A stretch of DNA of 64,000 nt from Alphaproteobacteria bacterium. GTDB lineage: Bacteria > Pseudomonadota > Alphaproteobacteria > Rhodobacterales > Rhodobacteraceae. Below the pieces are notes generated by a model. It was not told the origin of the DNA. It saw only the letters and a program-made list of their open reading frames with translations, and did no database searches. The translations under genes and the position numbers were made by a program. Shown piece by piece: positions 34,004 to 42,609 of this stretch. Location: contig JAUHZO010000009.1 in the NCBI GenBank assembly GCA_030425925.1, positions 121,253-185,252 of the forward strand. Direction: 5' to 3'. The stretch's first letter is position 1; each line of letters begins with the position of its first letter.

Positions 34004-35197
34004 TCAGCCCCGGTCGGGCACCAGCGACAGCAGCCCGCCGGGCTGGCGCTGGATGCGGCCATCCAGTTCGAGATCGGTCAACGCGGGCGAAACCTGGCCG
34101 GATTTGGCCCCCAGGTCGCGGATCAGCTGATCCTCGGCCAGTGGCGCGGGGCCCAGCCGGGCCAGGATCTGACTGTGCAGGTCGGCGGTTTCGCGCAGGC
34201 TGCGCCGTTGCGGCGGCGCGGGCGGGACCGGCGCGTCCTGTGGCCGGGACCGGGGCGGTTCCGGCGCATCCTGCAGCGGCAGGGCGGCCTGACGCGGGGC
34301 GTCGGGCGGCAGCGTTTCCAGCACGTCCTCGACCGAGCGGACCAGCCGTGCGCCGTCGCGGATCAGCATGTTGCAGCCGCTGGCGCGGGCGTCGAACGGG
34401 TGGCCGGGCACGGCCATGACCTCGCGCCCCTGGTCCAGCGCCGCCCGGGCGGTGATCAGCGAGCCGGACTTGGCCGCCGCCTCGACCACCACCACGCCGC
34501 GGGCGGTGCCGGAGACGATGCGGTTGCGCACCGGGAAATGACGCGCCAGCGGCTGCAGGCCCATGGGCTGTTCGCTGATCAGCGCACCGCCGCGGGCGGC
34601 GATGTCTTCGGCCAGGCGGGTGTTCTCGGACGGGTAGAGCACGTCGACCCCGCCGGCCATCACCGCCACGGTGCCGCTGTCCAGCGCCGCGAGATGGGCG
34701 GCGGTGTCGATCCCGCGCGCGAGGCCCGAGACCACGACGAACCCCGCCTCGCCCAGCCCGGCGCCCAGGCTGCGCGCCATGCGCAGGCCCAGCGACGAGG
34801 CGTTGCGGGCCCCGATCAGCGCCACCATGGGCCGCCCCAGCGCAGCGCTGTCGCCGGTGACCCAGAGCAGCGGCGGCGCATCGGACAGGCTGGCCAGATC
34901 GGGCGGATACCCCGGCGCGCCACAGGCGATCAACCGTGCACCGCGCAGCCGCGCCGACTTCATCTCGGCCAGGACAACCGGTTCGGGGCAGACCTCGTAC
35001 CCGTCGACCCCGGCGGCGCGCGCCACCTCGGGCAGGGCCTGCAGGGCGGCGGCGGCGGATCCGTGTTCGGCCAGCAGCCGCCAGAAGGTTGTCACGCCAA
35101 CCCGGCGCGAGCGCAAGAGACGAAGCCAGGACACCCGATCGTCTTCCGTGGTGGGTGGGAGTGGGGGGTGAGTGGAAGAGTAGCTGTCGTCGCGCAT
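34004..35197 (-). CDS. dprA: DNA-processing protein DprA
   Basis: A 397-residue DprA. The Rossmann-like core contains VALIGARNASSLG, GFVVVSGLARGIDTAAH and MAGGVDVLYPSEN, then VEAAAKSGSLITARAALDQGREVMAVPG. A C-terminal winged helix (about 345-390, LHSQILARLGPAPLAEDQLI) matches the DML1 domain. DprA loads RecA on incoming single-stranded DNA during natural transformation. The ATG at 35197 fits the family start; 32 upstream in-frame codons were rejected. A Pro-rich linker (320-345) precedes the winged helix. Confidence 0.94.
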   Translation of the reverse strand: MRDDSYSSTHPPLPPTTEDDRVSWLRLLRSRRVGVTTFWRLLAEHGSAAAALQALPEVARAAGVDGYEVCPEPVVLAEMKSARLRGARLIACGAPGYPPDLASLSDAPPLLWVTGDSAALGRPMVALIGARNASSLGLRMARSLGAGLGEAGFVVVSGLARGIDTAAHLAALDSGTVAVMAGGVDVLYPSENTRLAEDIAARGGALISEQPMGLQPLARHFPVRNRIVSGTARGVVVVEAAAKSGSLITARAALDQGREVMAVPGHPFDARASGCNMLIRDGARLVRSVEDVLETLPPDAPRQAALPLQDAPEPPRSRPQDAPVPPAPPQRRSLRETADLHSQILARLGPAPLAEDQLIRDLGAKSGQVSPALTDLELDGRIQRQPGGLLSLVPDRG

Positions 35198-35309
35198 CCT
35201 GACCCCGTCGTCTTGCACGTACAGCGATAGCGCACGGGTGGTTAAGCGATCGTAAACCGATCTGCCCCTCGCCCGCAGGAAATATGCAACCAACTGGTTT
35301 TGCGGCGAA

Positions 35310-35849
35310 TTAACCCGATCCTCCGTCCCGCTGCGGCAAGGGTGCGGCAGGCGCAGCCCGCGTTGCCCCCTGCCCCGTCCCGATCATGGCCCAGAAGGCC
35401 GCCCAGGTCGCAACCCCCTGACATCCCAGCGCAATTGCCAGATTCGGCAGGATCGTTGCATCCTCGGTCGTCAGATCGCCATGCAACGCCAGGTGCACCA
35501 GCGGCAACCCCAGCAGATTCGCGGCCAGCACCGCGCTGGCCGCCCCGGCCCGGCCCGCAACCGCCATCACCAGCACCACAGGCCCCGCCAGCGGCAGGGC
35601 AAGAAAGCCCAGAACCGGTGCCATCATCAGCGCGTAAAGCACGAACAGGATCTGCCGGCGCAGCCAGCCATCCGCGTCGATGCCGCCCGGCAGCCCGGCC
35701 AGCGACACCAGCGCAAACGCCACCAGCGCCGGCAGGCACAGCCCCGCCACCACCGCCACCAGCGGCCGCCACAGCCCGACGCGCCGCCAGCTCAGCGGCG
35801 GGCTGCGAAAGCCCCAGGGCAGGCGCTCGGGGCGCTGACCCGGAGTCAC
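35310..35849 (-). CDS. Membrane protein of unknown function
   Basis: A 179-residue protein with four hydrophobic regions (about 27-50, 66-92, 97-120 and 138-160) and a polar, Pro-rich end. I do not recognise the family. The GTG start at 35849 overlaps the stop of the NucS-like gene (GTGA). It is probably co-expressed with that nuclease and could anchor it or be unrelated. Confidence 0.65.
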   Translation of the reverse strand: MTPGQRPERLPWGFRSPPLSWRRVGLWRPLVAVVAGLCLPALVAFALVSLAGLPGGIDADGWLRRQILFVLYALMMAPVLGFLALPLAGPVVLVMAVAGRAGAASAVLAANLLGLPLVHLALHGDLTTEDATILPNLAIALGCQGVATWAAFWAMIGTGQGATRAAPAAPLPQRDGGSG

Positions 35850-36589
35850 GGAAGCGTGTCCACAGGTTGAAACGCGAAGCGGAACACGTAGCTGACCAGC
35901 CGCAGCGACGGCACCATCCGCGCCGCAGAGATCGCGCGTGGATCGAAATCCGGTGCCACAAGGAGTCCGCGCACGTCGTCGCGCGCGGTTTCCGCGGATA
36001 TGTCGCCCATATAGGCGAGGATCTGCGCAACGGCGTCGCGCGGCGCCCTGACGGCCTTGAGTTCTACGACAACCGGCACGCCGGACGCCCCGGTCGCCAG
36101 AATGTCGATCCGTCCCGAGGCGACGGTCTTTTCGACGCCGCCATCCGCAACGACGAGGCCGGGCTCCAGCTGTCCAAGATCGCTGCGCAGCGCCGCTTGC
36201 AGATCGCGTTCCAGCGAAAAGGTCCGCCCGTCCTCGCCCGGCTCGCGCCGCAGGTCCTGCGTCTCGACCGAAGCTGCCAGGCCGCGCGCGCTTTCCAACT
36301 CCACATCCTGCCGGAACCGCGCGTATTTCATCACCGCCGACTTGTAGGACGCCAGATTGTTGCGCAGGTCGCCGTTGATCTCCAGCCGCGACGGGTTTTC
36401 GCGCCCGCGCCGTGCGTCTTCGGAGGTGTAGGTCAACTCCTCGATCAGCCCCTGCAACTCGTCGCGGTCAAACGCGTCGTCGACGTCGCCGTAGACCGAT
36501 TCGACCCGGCGCAATTCGCTCAGCTTGGTGCGGGCCGTGGCCTCGCTGGGTACGGCCCGCAAAAGCCAGGCCGGATAGTCCGGATGCAT
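35846..36589 (-). CDS. NucS-like (DUF91-type) nuclease domain protein
   Basis: A 247-residue protein. The C-terminal half has a RecB-like nuclease core, SGRIDILATGASGVPVVVELKAV, with the Asp and Glu-X-Lys residues expected for metal-dependent nucleases, followed by DAVAQILAYMGDI as in NucS proteins. The N-terminal half (1-110) is charged and not recognised. The ATG at 36589 is preferred over 36610. It lies 21 bases downstream of tldD on the same strand. Its DNA target is unknown. Confidence 0.75.
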   Translation of the reverse strand: MHPDYPAWLLRAVPSEATARTKLSELRRVESVYGDVDDAFDRDELQGLIEELTYTSEDARRGRENPSRLEINGDLRNNLASYKSAVMKYARFRQDVELESARGLAASVETQDLRREPGEDGRTFSLERDLQAALRSDLGQLEPGLVVADGGVEKTVASGRIDILATGASGVPVVVELKAVRAPRDAVAQILAYMGDISAETARDDVRGLLVAPDFDPRAISAARMVPSLRLVSYVFRFAFQPVDTLP

Positions 36590-36610
36590 CAGATGTCCCC
36601 TTCCTGCCAC

Positions 36611-38032
36611 TCAGGCTGCAGCGCCGCCAACCGTCAGCCCTCCGATCATCACCGTGGGCTGGCCCACGCCCACCGGGACCCACTGCCCCTGCTTGCCGCA
36701 ATTGCCCATGCCGGGATCCAGCGCCATGTCGTTGCCCAGCGCGCGGATGTTCAGTAGCGCGGTTGCACCGTCCCCGATCAGCGTGGCCCCCTTGACCGGC
36801 GCGCCCACCTTGCCGTTCTGCACGCGGTAGGCCTCGGTGCAGGAGAACACGAACTTGCCGCTGGTGATGTCCACCTGGCCGCCGCCAAAGCCCACCGCCC
36901 AGATCCCGTCCTTCAGGTCGGCCACGATGCCCGCCGGATCAGCGTCGCCGCCCAGCATGTAGGTGTTGGTCATGCGCGGCATGGGGATGTGGGCATGGCT
37001 TTCGCGCCGCCCGTTGCCGGTGGGCACGGCCCCCATCAGCCGGGCGTTCTGGCGGTCCTGCATGTAGCCCACAAGGGTGCCGTCCTCGATCAGCACGTTG
37101 CGGGCCGAGGGCGTGCCCTCGTCATCCACGCTGAGCGAGCCGCGGCGGTCCGGGATCGTGCCGTCGTCCAGCACCGTCACCCCGCGCGCCGCCACCTGCT
37201 GGCCCATCAGCCCGGCAAAGGCCGATGCGCCCTTGCGGTTGGCGTCGCCCTCCAGCCCGTGGCCCACCGCCTCGTGCAGCAGGATGCCGGGCCAGCCGGG
37301 GCCGAGGACGATGTCCATCACCCCCGCCGGGGCCGGCAAGGCCTCGAGATTGACCAGCGCGATGCGCAGCGCCTCGCGGGCGCGGGCCTGCCAGTCCTCG
37401 GGGGCCAGCAGCCCGTCCAGCGTGACCCGACCGCCGCCGCCGGCGGTGCCGGATTCGCGGCGTCCGTCCACCTCGACGATGACCGAGACATTGACCCGCG
37501 TCATCGGGCGCGTGTCGGTGACCAGCGTGCCCTCGGGGCGCAGGATCGCCACCTCCTGCAGCGAGGCGGCGATGGAGGCGGTCACCTGCACCACGCGGGT
37601 GTCGAGCGCGCGGGCATAGGCGTCGATCTCGCGCAGGGTCTCGAGCTTGACCGGAAAGGCGGCCCCGGCGATCGGGTCGGCATCGGTGTAGAGCCTGCGA
37701 TTGGTGCCGGCGGGGGGCGGGGCCATCACGCCGCCGCCGTCCCCCACCGCGAGGCGCGCGGTCTCGGCGGCGCGGCGCAGCGCCGCCTCGCTGATCTCGG
37801 TGGCATGAGCATAGCCCGCCACCTCGCCACGCACCGCCCGCAGCCCGAATCCCTCCGACGCGTCGTAGCTGGCGGTCTTGATGCGGCCATCGTCCAGCAC
37901 CAGCATCTCGGACCGGCGGCGTTCCAGGAACAATTCGCCGTCCTCGGCCCCCGCCAGCGCGTCGCGCAGCAGCGCACCGGTGCGGTCCTTGTCCAGATGG
38001 GTCTCGAAGGGGCGGAAGGGAGCATCGGACAT
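36611..38032 (-). CDS. tldD: Metalloprotease TldD
   Basis: A 473-residue TldD protein with HEAVGHGLEGDANRKGASAFAG near residue 255, holding the HEXXXH zinc motif, an N-terminal LDDGRIKTASYDASEGFGLRAV and a C-terminal GKQGQWVPVGVGQPTVMIGGLTVGG. With TldE (PmbA) it forms a heterodimeric protease that matures modified peptides and degrades CcdA-type antitoxins; tldE is not in this window. It is divergent from the cytochrome oxidase block, with an FNR-type box at its 5' end. Confidence 0.95.
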   Translation of the reverse strand: MSDAPFRPFETHLDKDRTGALLRDALAGAEDGELFLERRRSEMLVLDDGRIKTASYDASEGFGLRAVRGEVAGYAHATEISEAALRRAAETARLAVGDGGGVMAPPPAGTNRRLYTDADPIAGAAFPVKLETLREIDAYARALDTRVVQVTASIAASLQEVAILRPEGTLVTDTRPMTRVNVSVIVEVDGRRESGTAGGGGRVTLDGLLAPEDWQARAREALRIALVNLEALPAPAGVMDIVLGPGWPGILLHEAVGHGLEGDANRKGASAFAGLMGQQVAARGVTVLDDGTIPDRRGSLSVDDEGTPSARNVLIEDGTLVGYMQDRQNARLMGAVPTGNGRRESHAHIPMPRMTNTYMLGGDADPAGIVADLKDGIWAVGFGGGQVDITSGKFVFSCTEAYRVQNGKVGAPVKGATLIGDGATALLNIRALGNDMALDPGMGNCGKQGQWVPVGVGQPTVMIGGLTVGGAAA

Positions 38033-38049
38033 GGCGTGGCCTTTCGGGT

Positions 38050-38063
38050 TTGATCTGGATCAA
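38050..38063. promoter_or_regulatory. Perfect FNR/FnrL-type box
   Basis: TTGAT-CTGG-ATCAA is a perfect match to the FNR-family consensus TTGAT-N4-ATCAA. It is centred about 25 bases before the tldD ATG and about 164 bases before the ctaC (coxB) ATG, in the 188-base divergent gap. Close to tldD it would act as a repressor site. Alternatively, it controls a distal promoter for the oxidase block in response to oxygen. Confidence 0.7.
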
Positions 38064-38220
38064 GGAAAGCGGCGGTTTGCCGCAAGCGTTTTGCTTTATC
38101 GGTTCCCGAGAATATGGTTTTAAACATGCGATCCGCAACGGGAGGTGCGGTATGCACGGGCATGCCCCGTGCGGTCCCTCCGTTGCCTGACCATGGATGC
38201 ACAACCGATCAGGGTGACAT

Positions 38221-39096
38221 ATGCAACTCAAATCGATGCTCGCGGGCCTCATGGGGGCTTTCCTCGCCGCGCCGGCCCTGGCGCAGGACCTCGAAGTGGT
38301 GGGCAAGCCCACCGATGCCGGCCTGGGCTTTCAGCCCGCGGCGACGGAACTGGCGCGTGACCTGCAATGGCTGGACGGCATGATCCTGGTGATCATCACC
38401 GCCATCACCCTGTTCGTGGTGGCGCTGCTGGCCTACGTGATCGTGCGCTTCAACCGGAAGGCCAACGCGACCCCGGGCTCCTTCACGCACAACTCGCCGC
38501 TCGAGGTGGCGTGGACCATCGGGCCCATCGTGATCCTGGTGTTCATCGGCGCGTTCTCGCTGCCGGTGCTGTTCAAGCAGCAGGAAATCCCCGAGGGGGA
38601 CATCGTCATCAAGGTGACCGGCTACCAGTGGTACTGGGGCTATGAATATGTGGGCGAGGATCTGGCGTTCGACAGCTACATGATCGGCGCGCCGGCCACC
38701 GGCGGCGACAACCGCATGACCCCCGAGGTGGAAGCACAGCTGGTCGAGGCGGGCTTTGCGCGCGAGGATTTCCTGCTGGCCACCGACACCTCGGTTGTCG
38801 TGCCCGTGGGCAAGACTATCGTGATGCAGGTCACCGGTGCCGACGTGATTCATTCCTGGACCATCCCGGCCTTCGGCGTGAAGCAGGACGCGGTGCCGGG
38901 CCGCCTGGCCGAGCTGTGGTTCAAGGCCGAGCGCGAGGGCGTCTATTTCGGCCAGTGCTCGGAACTGTGCGGGATTGCCCATGCCTACATGCCGATCACC
39001 GTCAAGGTGGTCAGCCAGGAGGCGTATGACGCCTGGCTTGCCCGTTCAAAGGACGAAGGCTGGTACACCGATGTGCGCGAAGTGCTGACCAACTGA
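38221..39096 (+). CDS. ctaC: Cytochrome c oxidase subunit II
   Basis: A 291-residue subunit II (coxB). A signal peptide ([18 protein letters not shown] region) precedes two transmembrane helices (about 57-80 and 98-118). The CuA site is in [17 protein letters not shown], and the Trp-rich electron-entry segment is YQWYWGYEY. It passes electrons from cytochrome c to the aa3 oxidase. It heads the oxidase block; subunit I is not in this window. Confidence 0.96.
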   Translation: MQLKSMLAGLMGAFLAAPALAQDLEVVGKPTDAGLGFQPAATELARDLQWLDGMILVIITAITLFVVALLAYVIVRFNRKANATPGSFTHNSPLEVAWTIGPIVILVFIGAFSLPVLFKQQEIPEGDIVIKVTGYQWYWGYEYVGEDLAFDSYMIGAPATGGDNRMTPEVEAQLVEAGFAREDFLLATDTSVVVPVGKTIVMQVTGADVIHSWTIPAFGVKQDAVPGRLAELWFKAEREGVYFGQCSELCGIAHAYMPITVKVVSQEAYDAWLARSKDEGWYTDVREVLTN

Positions 39097-39102
39097 GCGG
39101 AA

Positions 39103-39156
39103 GGTGCGCCAAGGCGCACCCTACCCCCAACTCCGTAGGGTGCGCCTCGGCGCACC
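39103..39156. repeat. Dispersed GGTGCGCC hairpins, copies 1 and 2
   Basis: Two oppositely oriented units, GGTGCGCC-AA-GGCGCACC-CTAC (39103-39124) and GTAG-GGTGCGCC-TC-GGCGCACC (39135-39156), form a large hairpin between ctaC and ctaB. Related units occur at 41754-41775 and 63229-63250. They may act as REP-like elements or terminator/stabiliser structures. Confidence 0.75.
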
Positions 39157-39222
39157 TTGCGCCCAGGACACCACCACCGACCCGCAGGCCGCGCATGCGC
39201 GGCTTTCGCCAAAGGATCACCG

Positions 39223-40164
39223 ATGACCGACGCGAGTTTCGACAGCAGGACCACGACGCAGGATGCAGAGTTCGGCGATTATTTCGCCCTGCTCAAACCG
39301 CGCGTCATGACGCTGGTGGTGTTCACCGCCCTCGTCGGCCTGCTGGCGGCACCGGTGGCGCTGCACCCCTTCGTGGGCTTCTGCGCGATCCTGTTCATCG
39401 CCGTCGGCGGCGGCGCGTCGGGCGCGCTCAACATGTGGTATGACGCCGATATCGACGCCGTCATGCGCCGCACCGCCCGGCGGCCGATCCCAGCCGGCAA
39501 GGTCACCGGCGACGAGGCGCTGGCCATCGGGCTGACGCTGTCGGCCTTCTCGGTGGTGTTCCTGGGGCTGGCCACCAACTGGGTGGCCGCGGGCCTGCTG
39601 GCCTTTACCATCTTCTTCTACGTGGTGGTCTACACCATGTGGCTCAAGCGCTCGACGCCGCAGAACATCGTGATCGGCGGCGCCGCCGGGGCCTTCCCCC
39701 CGATGATCGGCTGGGCCGCCGCCACCGGCGACATCTCTGCCGCGAGCGCGCTGATGTTCTGCCTGACCTTCCTGTGGACCCCGCCGCATTTCTGGGCGCT
39801 GGCGCTGTTCGTGCGCATGGATTACGACAACGCCACGGTGCCCATGCTGACCGTCACCCATGGCCGCCGCGCCACCCGGCGCCATATCCTGGCCTATACC
39901 GCGCTTCTTGCCGCGTTCTCGCTGGCGCTGGGGCTGACGCAGGTGGGCGGGCCGGTCTATCTGGCCGTGGCCCTCGTGCTGAACGGGCTGTTCCTCAAGG
40001 GGGCCTGGGCGATCTGGCGGCGCGACGAGACCGCGGCCGAGGCGGACAATTTCCGCGTCGAGAAGAAATTCTTCAAGCTCTCGCTCATCTACCTCTTCGC
40101 GCTGTTCGGCGCGATCCTGATCGAGGCCGGTGTCGACCGGATCGGAGGTTTTGCATGGGTCTGA
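39223..40164 (+). CDS. ctaB: Protoheme IX farnesyltransferase (heme O synthase)
   Basis: A 313-residue UbiA-type prenyltransferase with [16 protein letters not shown], the first Asp motif [23 protein letters not shown] and the second region [19 protein letters not shown]. There are about nine membrane helices. It adds farnesyl to heme b to make heme O, the precursor of heme A for the aa3 oxidase. The ATG at 39223 follows AAAGGA. Its 3' end overlaps coxF. Confidence 0.95.
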   Translation: MTDASFDSRTTTQDAEFGDYFALLKPRVMTLVVFTALVGLLAAPVALHPFVGFCAILFIAVGGGASGALNMWYDADIDAVMRRTARRPIPAGKVTGDEALAIGLTLSAFSVVFLGLATNWVAAGLLAFTIFFYVVVYTMWLKRSTPQNIVIGGAAGAFPPMIGWAAATGDISAASALMFCLTFLWTPPHFWALALFVRMDYDNATVPMLTVTHGRRATRRHILAYTALLAAFSLALGLTQVGGPVYLAVALVLNGLFLKGAWAIWRRDETAAEADNFRVEKKFFKLSLIYLFALFGAILIEAGVDRIGGFAWV

Positions 40165-40325
40165 TGCGGGAACACGAACTTCACCAGCGCCGCCGCGGCC
40201 GAAATATCGGCGTGGGCTTGGTCCTTGCGGCGTTCATCGCGATAATTTTCGGCCTGACCGTGGTGAAGGTCAGCCGGGGGGACTATCAGATGCAACCCCA
40301 GCCGGGAGTGTCCGATGGCAATTGA
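40155..40325 (+). CDS. coxF: CoxF-like small membrane protein
   Basis: A 56-residue single-span protein: [21 protein letters not shown], then a helix [18 protein letters not shown] and a short periplasmic end. Short proteins of this type lie between ctaB and ctaG in Rhodobacterales and are annotated CoxF. The exact role in oxidase assembly is unclear. GGAGG lies 6 bases before the ATG at 40155, so translation begins inside ctaB. It overlaps ctaG by 11 bases. Confidence 0.82.
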   Translation: MGLMREHELHQRRRGRNIGVGLVLAAFIAIIFGLTVVKVSRGDYQMQPQPGVSDGN

Positions 40326-40899
40326 TCCGAAGAAGAAGACCGTTCTGCAAACCGCCGGCGTTGTTGTCCTGATGGGCGGGCTGGCCTGGGCCTCGGTGCC
40401 GTTCTACGACTGGTTCTGCCGTGTCACAGGCTTTGGCGGCACGCCGAACGTGGCCGCCGCGGCGGGCGAGGTGCTCGACCAGACCATCAAGGTGCGCTTC
40501 GATGCCTCGAAGGAACGCGGCATGCCATGGGAGTTCCGCCCCGTCGCGCACGAGATGGAGATCCGCATCGGCGAAGAGGGCCTGGCCTTCTACGAGGCGT
40601 ACAACCCCACCGACCGCCCCGTCGCCGGATCGGCCAGCTACAACGTGGCCCCCTTTGAGGCGGGGGCCTTTTTCTCCAAGATCGACTGCTTCTGTTTTGA
40701 AGAGCAGGTGCTCATGCCCGGCGAACGGGTGCAGATGCCCGTCAGCTTCTTTGTCGACCCCGGCATCGTCACCGATCGCGACGCGAAACACACACGTCAC
40801 ATCACGCTGAGCTACACCTTCCACGAGATCGACCTGCCCGAGGACGCGGCGCAGGCCGCGCTCGACGGGGCCAATGCGGACGACCGGTCCGTCAACTAA
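40315..40899 (+). CDS. ctaG: Cytochrome c oxidase assembly protein CtaG/Cox11
   Basis: A 194-residue protein with an N-terminal membrane helix ([19 protein letters not shown]) and a periplasmic domain with [14 protein letters not shown] and the copper-binding IDCFCFEEQ. It delivers copper to the CuB site of subunit I. It overlaps coxF at the 5' end, and subunit III follows after 37 bases. A duplicated CGCCAAACG lies just upstream of the latter. Confidence 0.94.
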   Translation: MAIDPKKKTVLQTAGVVVLMGGLAWASVPFYDWFCRVTGFGGTPNVAAAAGEVLDQTIKVRFDASKERGMPWEFRPVAHEMEIRIGEEGLAFYEAYNPTDRPVAGSASYNVAPFEAGAFFSKIDCFCFEEQVLMPGERVQMPVSFFVDPGIVTDRDAKHTRHITLSYTFHEIDLPEDAAQAALDGANADDRSVN

Positions 40900-40936
40900 C
40901 GCCAAACGGTATCAACGCCAAACGAGGGAACCCAAG

Positions 40937-41743
40937 ATGGCGCATGCAAAGAACCACGACTACCACATCCTGAACCCCTCCATCTGGCCCCTTGTCGGGG
41001 CGGTGTCGGGCTTCGTCATGCTCTACGGCGCTGTCCGCCTGTTCCACGACATGGGTCCGTGGGTCTTCCTGATCGGGCTGGTGGGTGTGCTTTACACCAT
41101 GTTCGCCTGGTGGTCCGAGACGGTGACCGAAAACCAGGTGGGCGATCACACGCCCGTCGTGCTGATCGGCCTGCGCTACGGCTTCATCCTGTTCATCATG
41201 TCCGAGGTGATGTTCTTCTTTGCGTGGTTCTGGAGTTTCTTCAAGCACGCGCTCTACCCGATGGATCCCGATGGCAACTCGCCGGCCATCGACGGCGTCT
41301 GGCCGCCCGCGGGTATCGAGACCTTCGACCCCTGGCACCTGCCGCTGATCAACACGCTGATCCTGCTGTGCTCCGGCGCGGCGGCCACCTGGGCGCACCA
41401 CGCGCTGGTGCATGAGGACAACCGTCAGGACATCAAGTCGGGCCTGTGGATCGCCATCATCCTTGGTGCCATCTTCACCTTGTTCCAGGCCTACGAGTAC
41501 AGCCACGCCGCGTTCGGCTTTGCCGGCAACATCTACGGGGCCAATTTCTTCATGGCCACGGGCTTTCACGGCGCGCATGTGATCATCGGCACGATCTTCC
41601 TGGCAATCTGCCTGGTCCGCGTCTACCGCGGCCATTTCACCGCCACCAACCATCTCGGCTTCGAGGCGGCGGCCTGGTACTGGCACTTTGTCGACGTGGT
41701 CTGGCTGTTCCTGTTTGCCGCGGTCTATATCTGGGGCGGCTGA
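40937..41743 (+). CDS. ctaE: Cytochrome c oxidase subunit III
   Basis: A 268-residue subunit III (coxC) with seven predicted helices. It begins [22 protein letters not shown] and has [45 protein letters not shown] and the C-terminal [26 protein letters not shown]. It stabilises the aa3 oxidase. GAGG lies 11 bases before the ATG at 40937. A repeat and a terminator-like hairpin follow. Confidence 0.96.
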   Translation: MAHAKNHDYHILNPSIWPLVGAVSGFVMLYGAVRLFHDMGPWVFLIGLVGVLYTMFAWWSETVTENQVGDHTPVVLIGLRYGFILFIMSEVMFFFAWFWSFFKHALYPMDPDGNSPAIDGVWPPAGIETFDPWHLPLINTLILLCSGAAATWAHHALVHEDNRQDIKSGLWIAIILGAIFTLFQAYEYSHAAFGFAGNIYGANFFMATGFHGAHVIIGTIFLAICLVRVYRGHFTATNHLGFEAAAWYWHFVDVVWLFLFAAVYIWGG

Positions 41744-41753
41744 ACGACGGCGC

Positions 41754-41775
41754 GGTGCGCTGAAGCGCACCCTAC
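41754..41775. repeat. Dispersed GGTGCGC hairpin, copy 3
   Basis: The unit GGTGCGCT-GA-AGCGCACC-CTAC is 10 bases after the ctaE stop. It matches copy 1 at 39103-39124 except at the four central bases, and the changes preserve base pairing (C-to-T matched by G-to-A), which suggests selection on the stem. Confidence 0.7.
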
Positions 41776-41785
41776 GGTTTGCGGG

Positions 41786-41811
41786 ACGCCCGGTCTTTGG
41801 ATCGGGCGTTT
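41786..41811 (+). terminator. Terminator-like hairpin after ctaE
   Basis: A 7-base stem (ACGCCCG and CGGGCGT) with a 10-base loop is followed by TT. It is weaker than a classical intrinsic terminator. It could end the oxidase transcript or allow partial read-through into surf1. Confidence 0.5.
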
Positions 41812-41835
41812 CGCTTTCTGGGCCGCGGCGCGACG

Positions 41836-41857
41836 GGGTATTTGGACCAAGAAGAAG
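41836..41857. repeat. Dispersed ACCAAGAAGAAG element, copy 2
   Basis: GGGTATTT-GG-ACCAAGAAGAAG is identical to the element at 13028-13049 except for the two middle bases. Here it is intergenic, between ctaE and surf1. The two copies in otherwise unrelated places mark a dispersed element. Confidence 0.6.
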
Positions 41858-41933
41858 CCACAGGCGCGCGCACCGCGTCTGACCGGTTGCGCCCGGCAGC
41901 CACTGCGCTAAACGGAAGGCAAAGGAGCGTTTG

Positions 41934-42605
41934 ATGCACCGCATTCTGGCCCCCATTCTGATCGGACTGACCGGGATCGCGATCCTGGTCGCCCTCGGCG
42001 TCTGGCAGGTGCAGCGGCTGGCCTGGAAGGAAGACATCCTGGCGCAGATCGACGCCACCATCGCCGGTGCGCCGCAGCCCCTGCCCCGGCTGATCGACCC
42101 CGAAGCGCAGCGCTATCTGCCGGTGCGGCTCACCGGGCAGATGGGGGAGCAGGCGCTGTTTGTTCTGGTCTCGATCAAGCGGCAGGGGGCGGGCTGGCGG
42201 GTGATCTCGGCCTTTCGGACGGCGGAGGGGCGCCGCGTCCTGGTGGACCGCGGCTATACCCCCGTCGCCCGCAAGACGGCGCCCCTGCAGGACGGGGACG
42301 TGACCGTGGCGGGCAACCTGCACTGGCCCGACGACCGCAACCGCTCGACCCCCGAAAACGATGTCGACGGCAACATCTGGTACGCGCGCGACATCGCCGC
42401 CATGGCCGAGGTGCTGCAGACCGAACCGCTGCTGGTGATCGCGCGCGATCTGTCGCCGCCGGACCGCGGTGTGACGCCCCTGCCCGTCGACAGCAGCGGC
42501 ATTCCCAACGATCACTTGCAATACGCCATCACCTGGTTCTCGCTGGCCGCGGTGTGGCTGATCATGACCGGCCTCTGGATCCGGCACCGCAGACAGGAAG
42601 ACTGA
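41934..42605 (+). CDS. SURF1 family oxidase assembly protein
   Basis: A 223-residue protein with the SURF1 layout: an N-terminal helix (LAPILIGLTGIAILVALGVWQVQRLAWKEDIL), a periplasmic domain with RYLPVRLTGQM and GRRVLVDRGYTP, and a C-terminal helix (YAITWFSLAAVWLIMTGLWI). SURF1 supports heme A insertion in subunit I. AAAGGAG lies 5 bases before the ATG at 41934. thrC follows after 4 bases. Confidence 0.9.
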   Translation: MHRILAPILIGLTGIAILVALGVWQVQRLAWKEDILAQIDATIAGAPQPLPRLIDPEAQRYLPVRLTGQMGEQALFVLVSIKRQGAGWRVISAFRTAEGRRVLVDRGYTPVARKTAPLQDGDVTVAGNLHWPDDRNRSTPENDVDGNIWYARDIAAMAEVLQTEPLLVIARDLSPPDRGVTPLPVDSSGIPNDHLQYAITWFSLAAVWLIMTGLWIRHRRQED

Positions 42606-42609
42606 ACCG

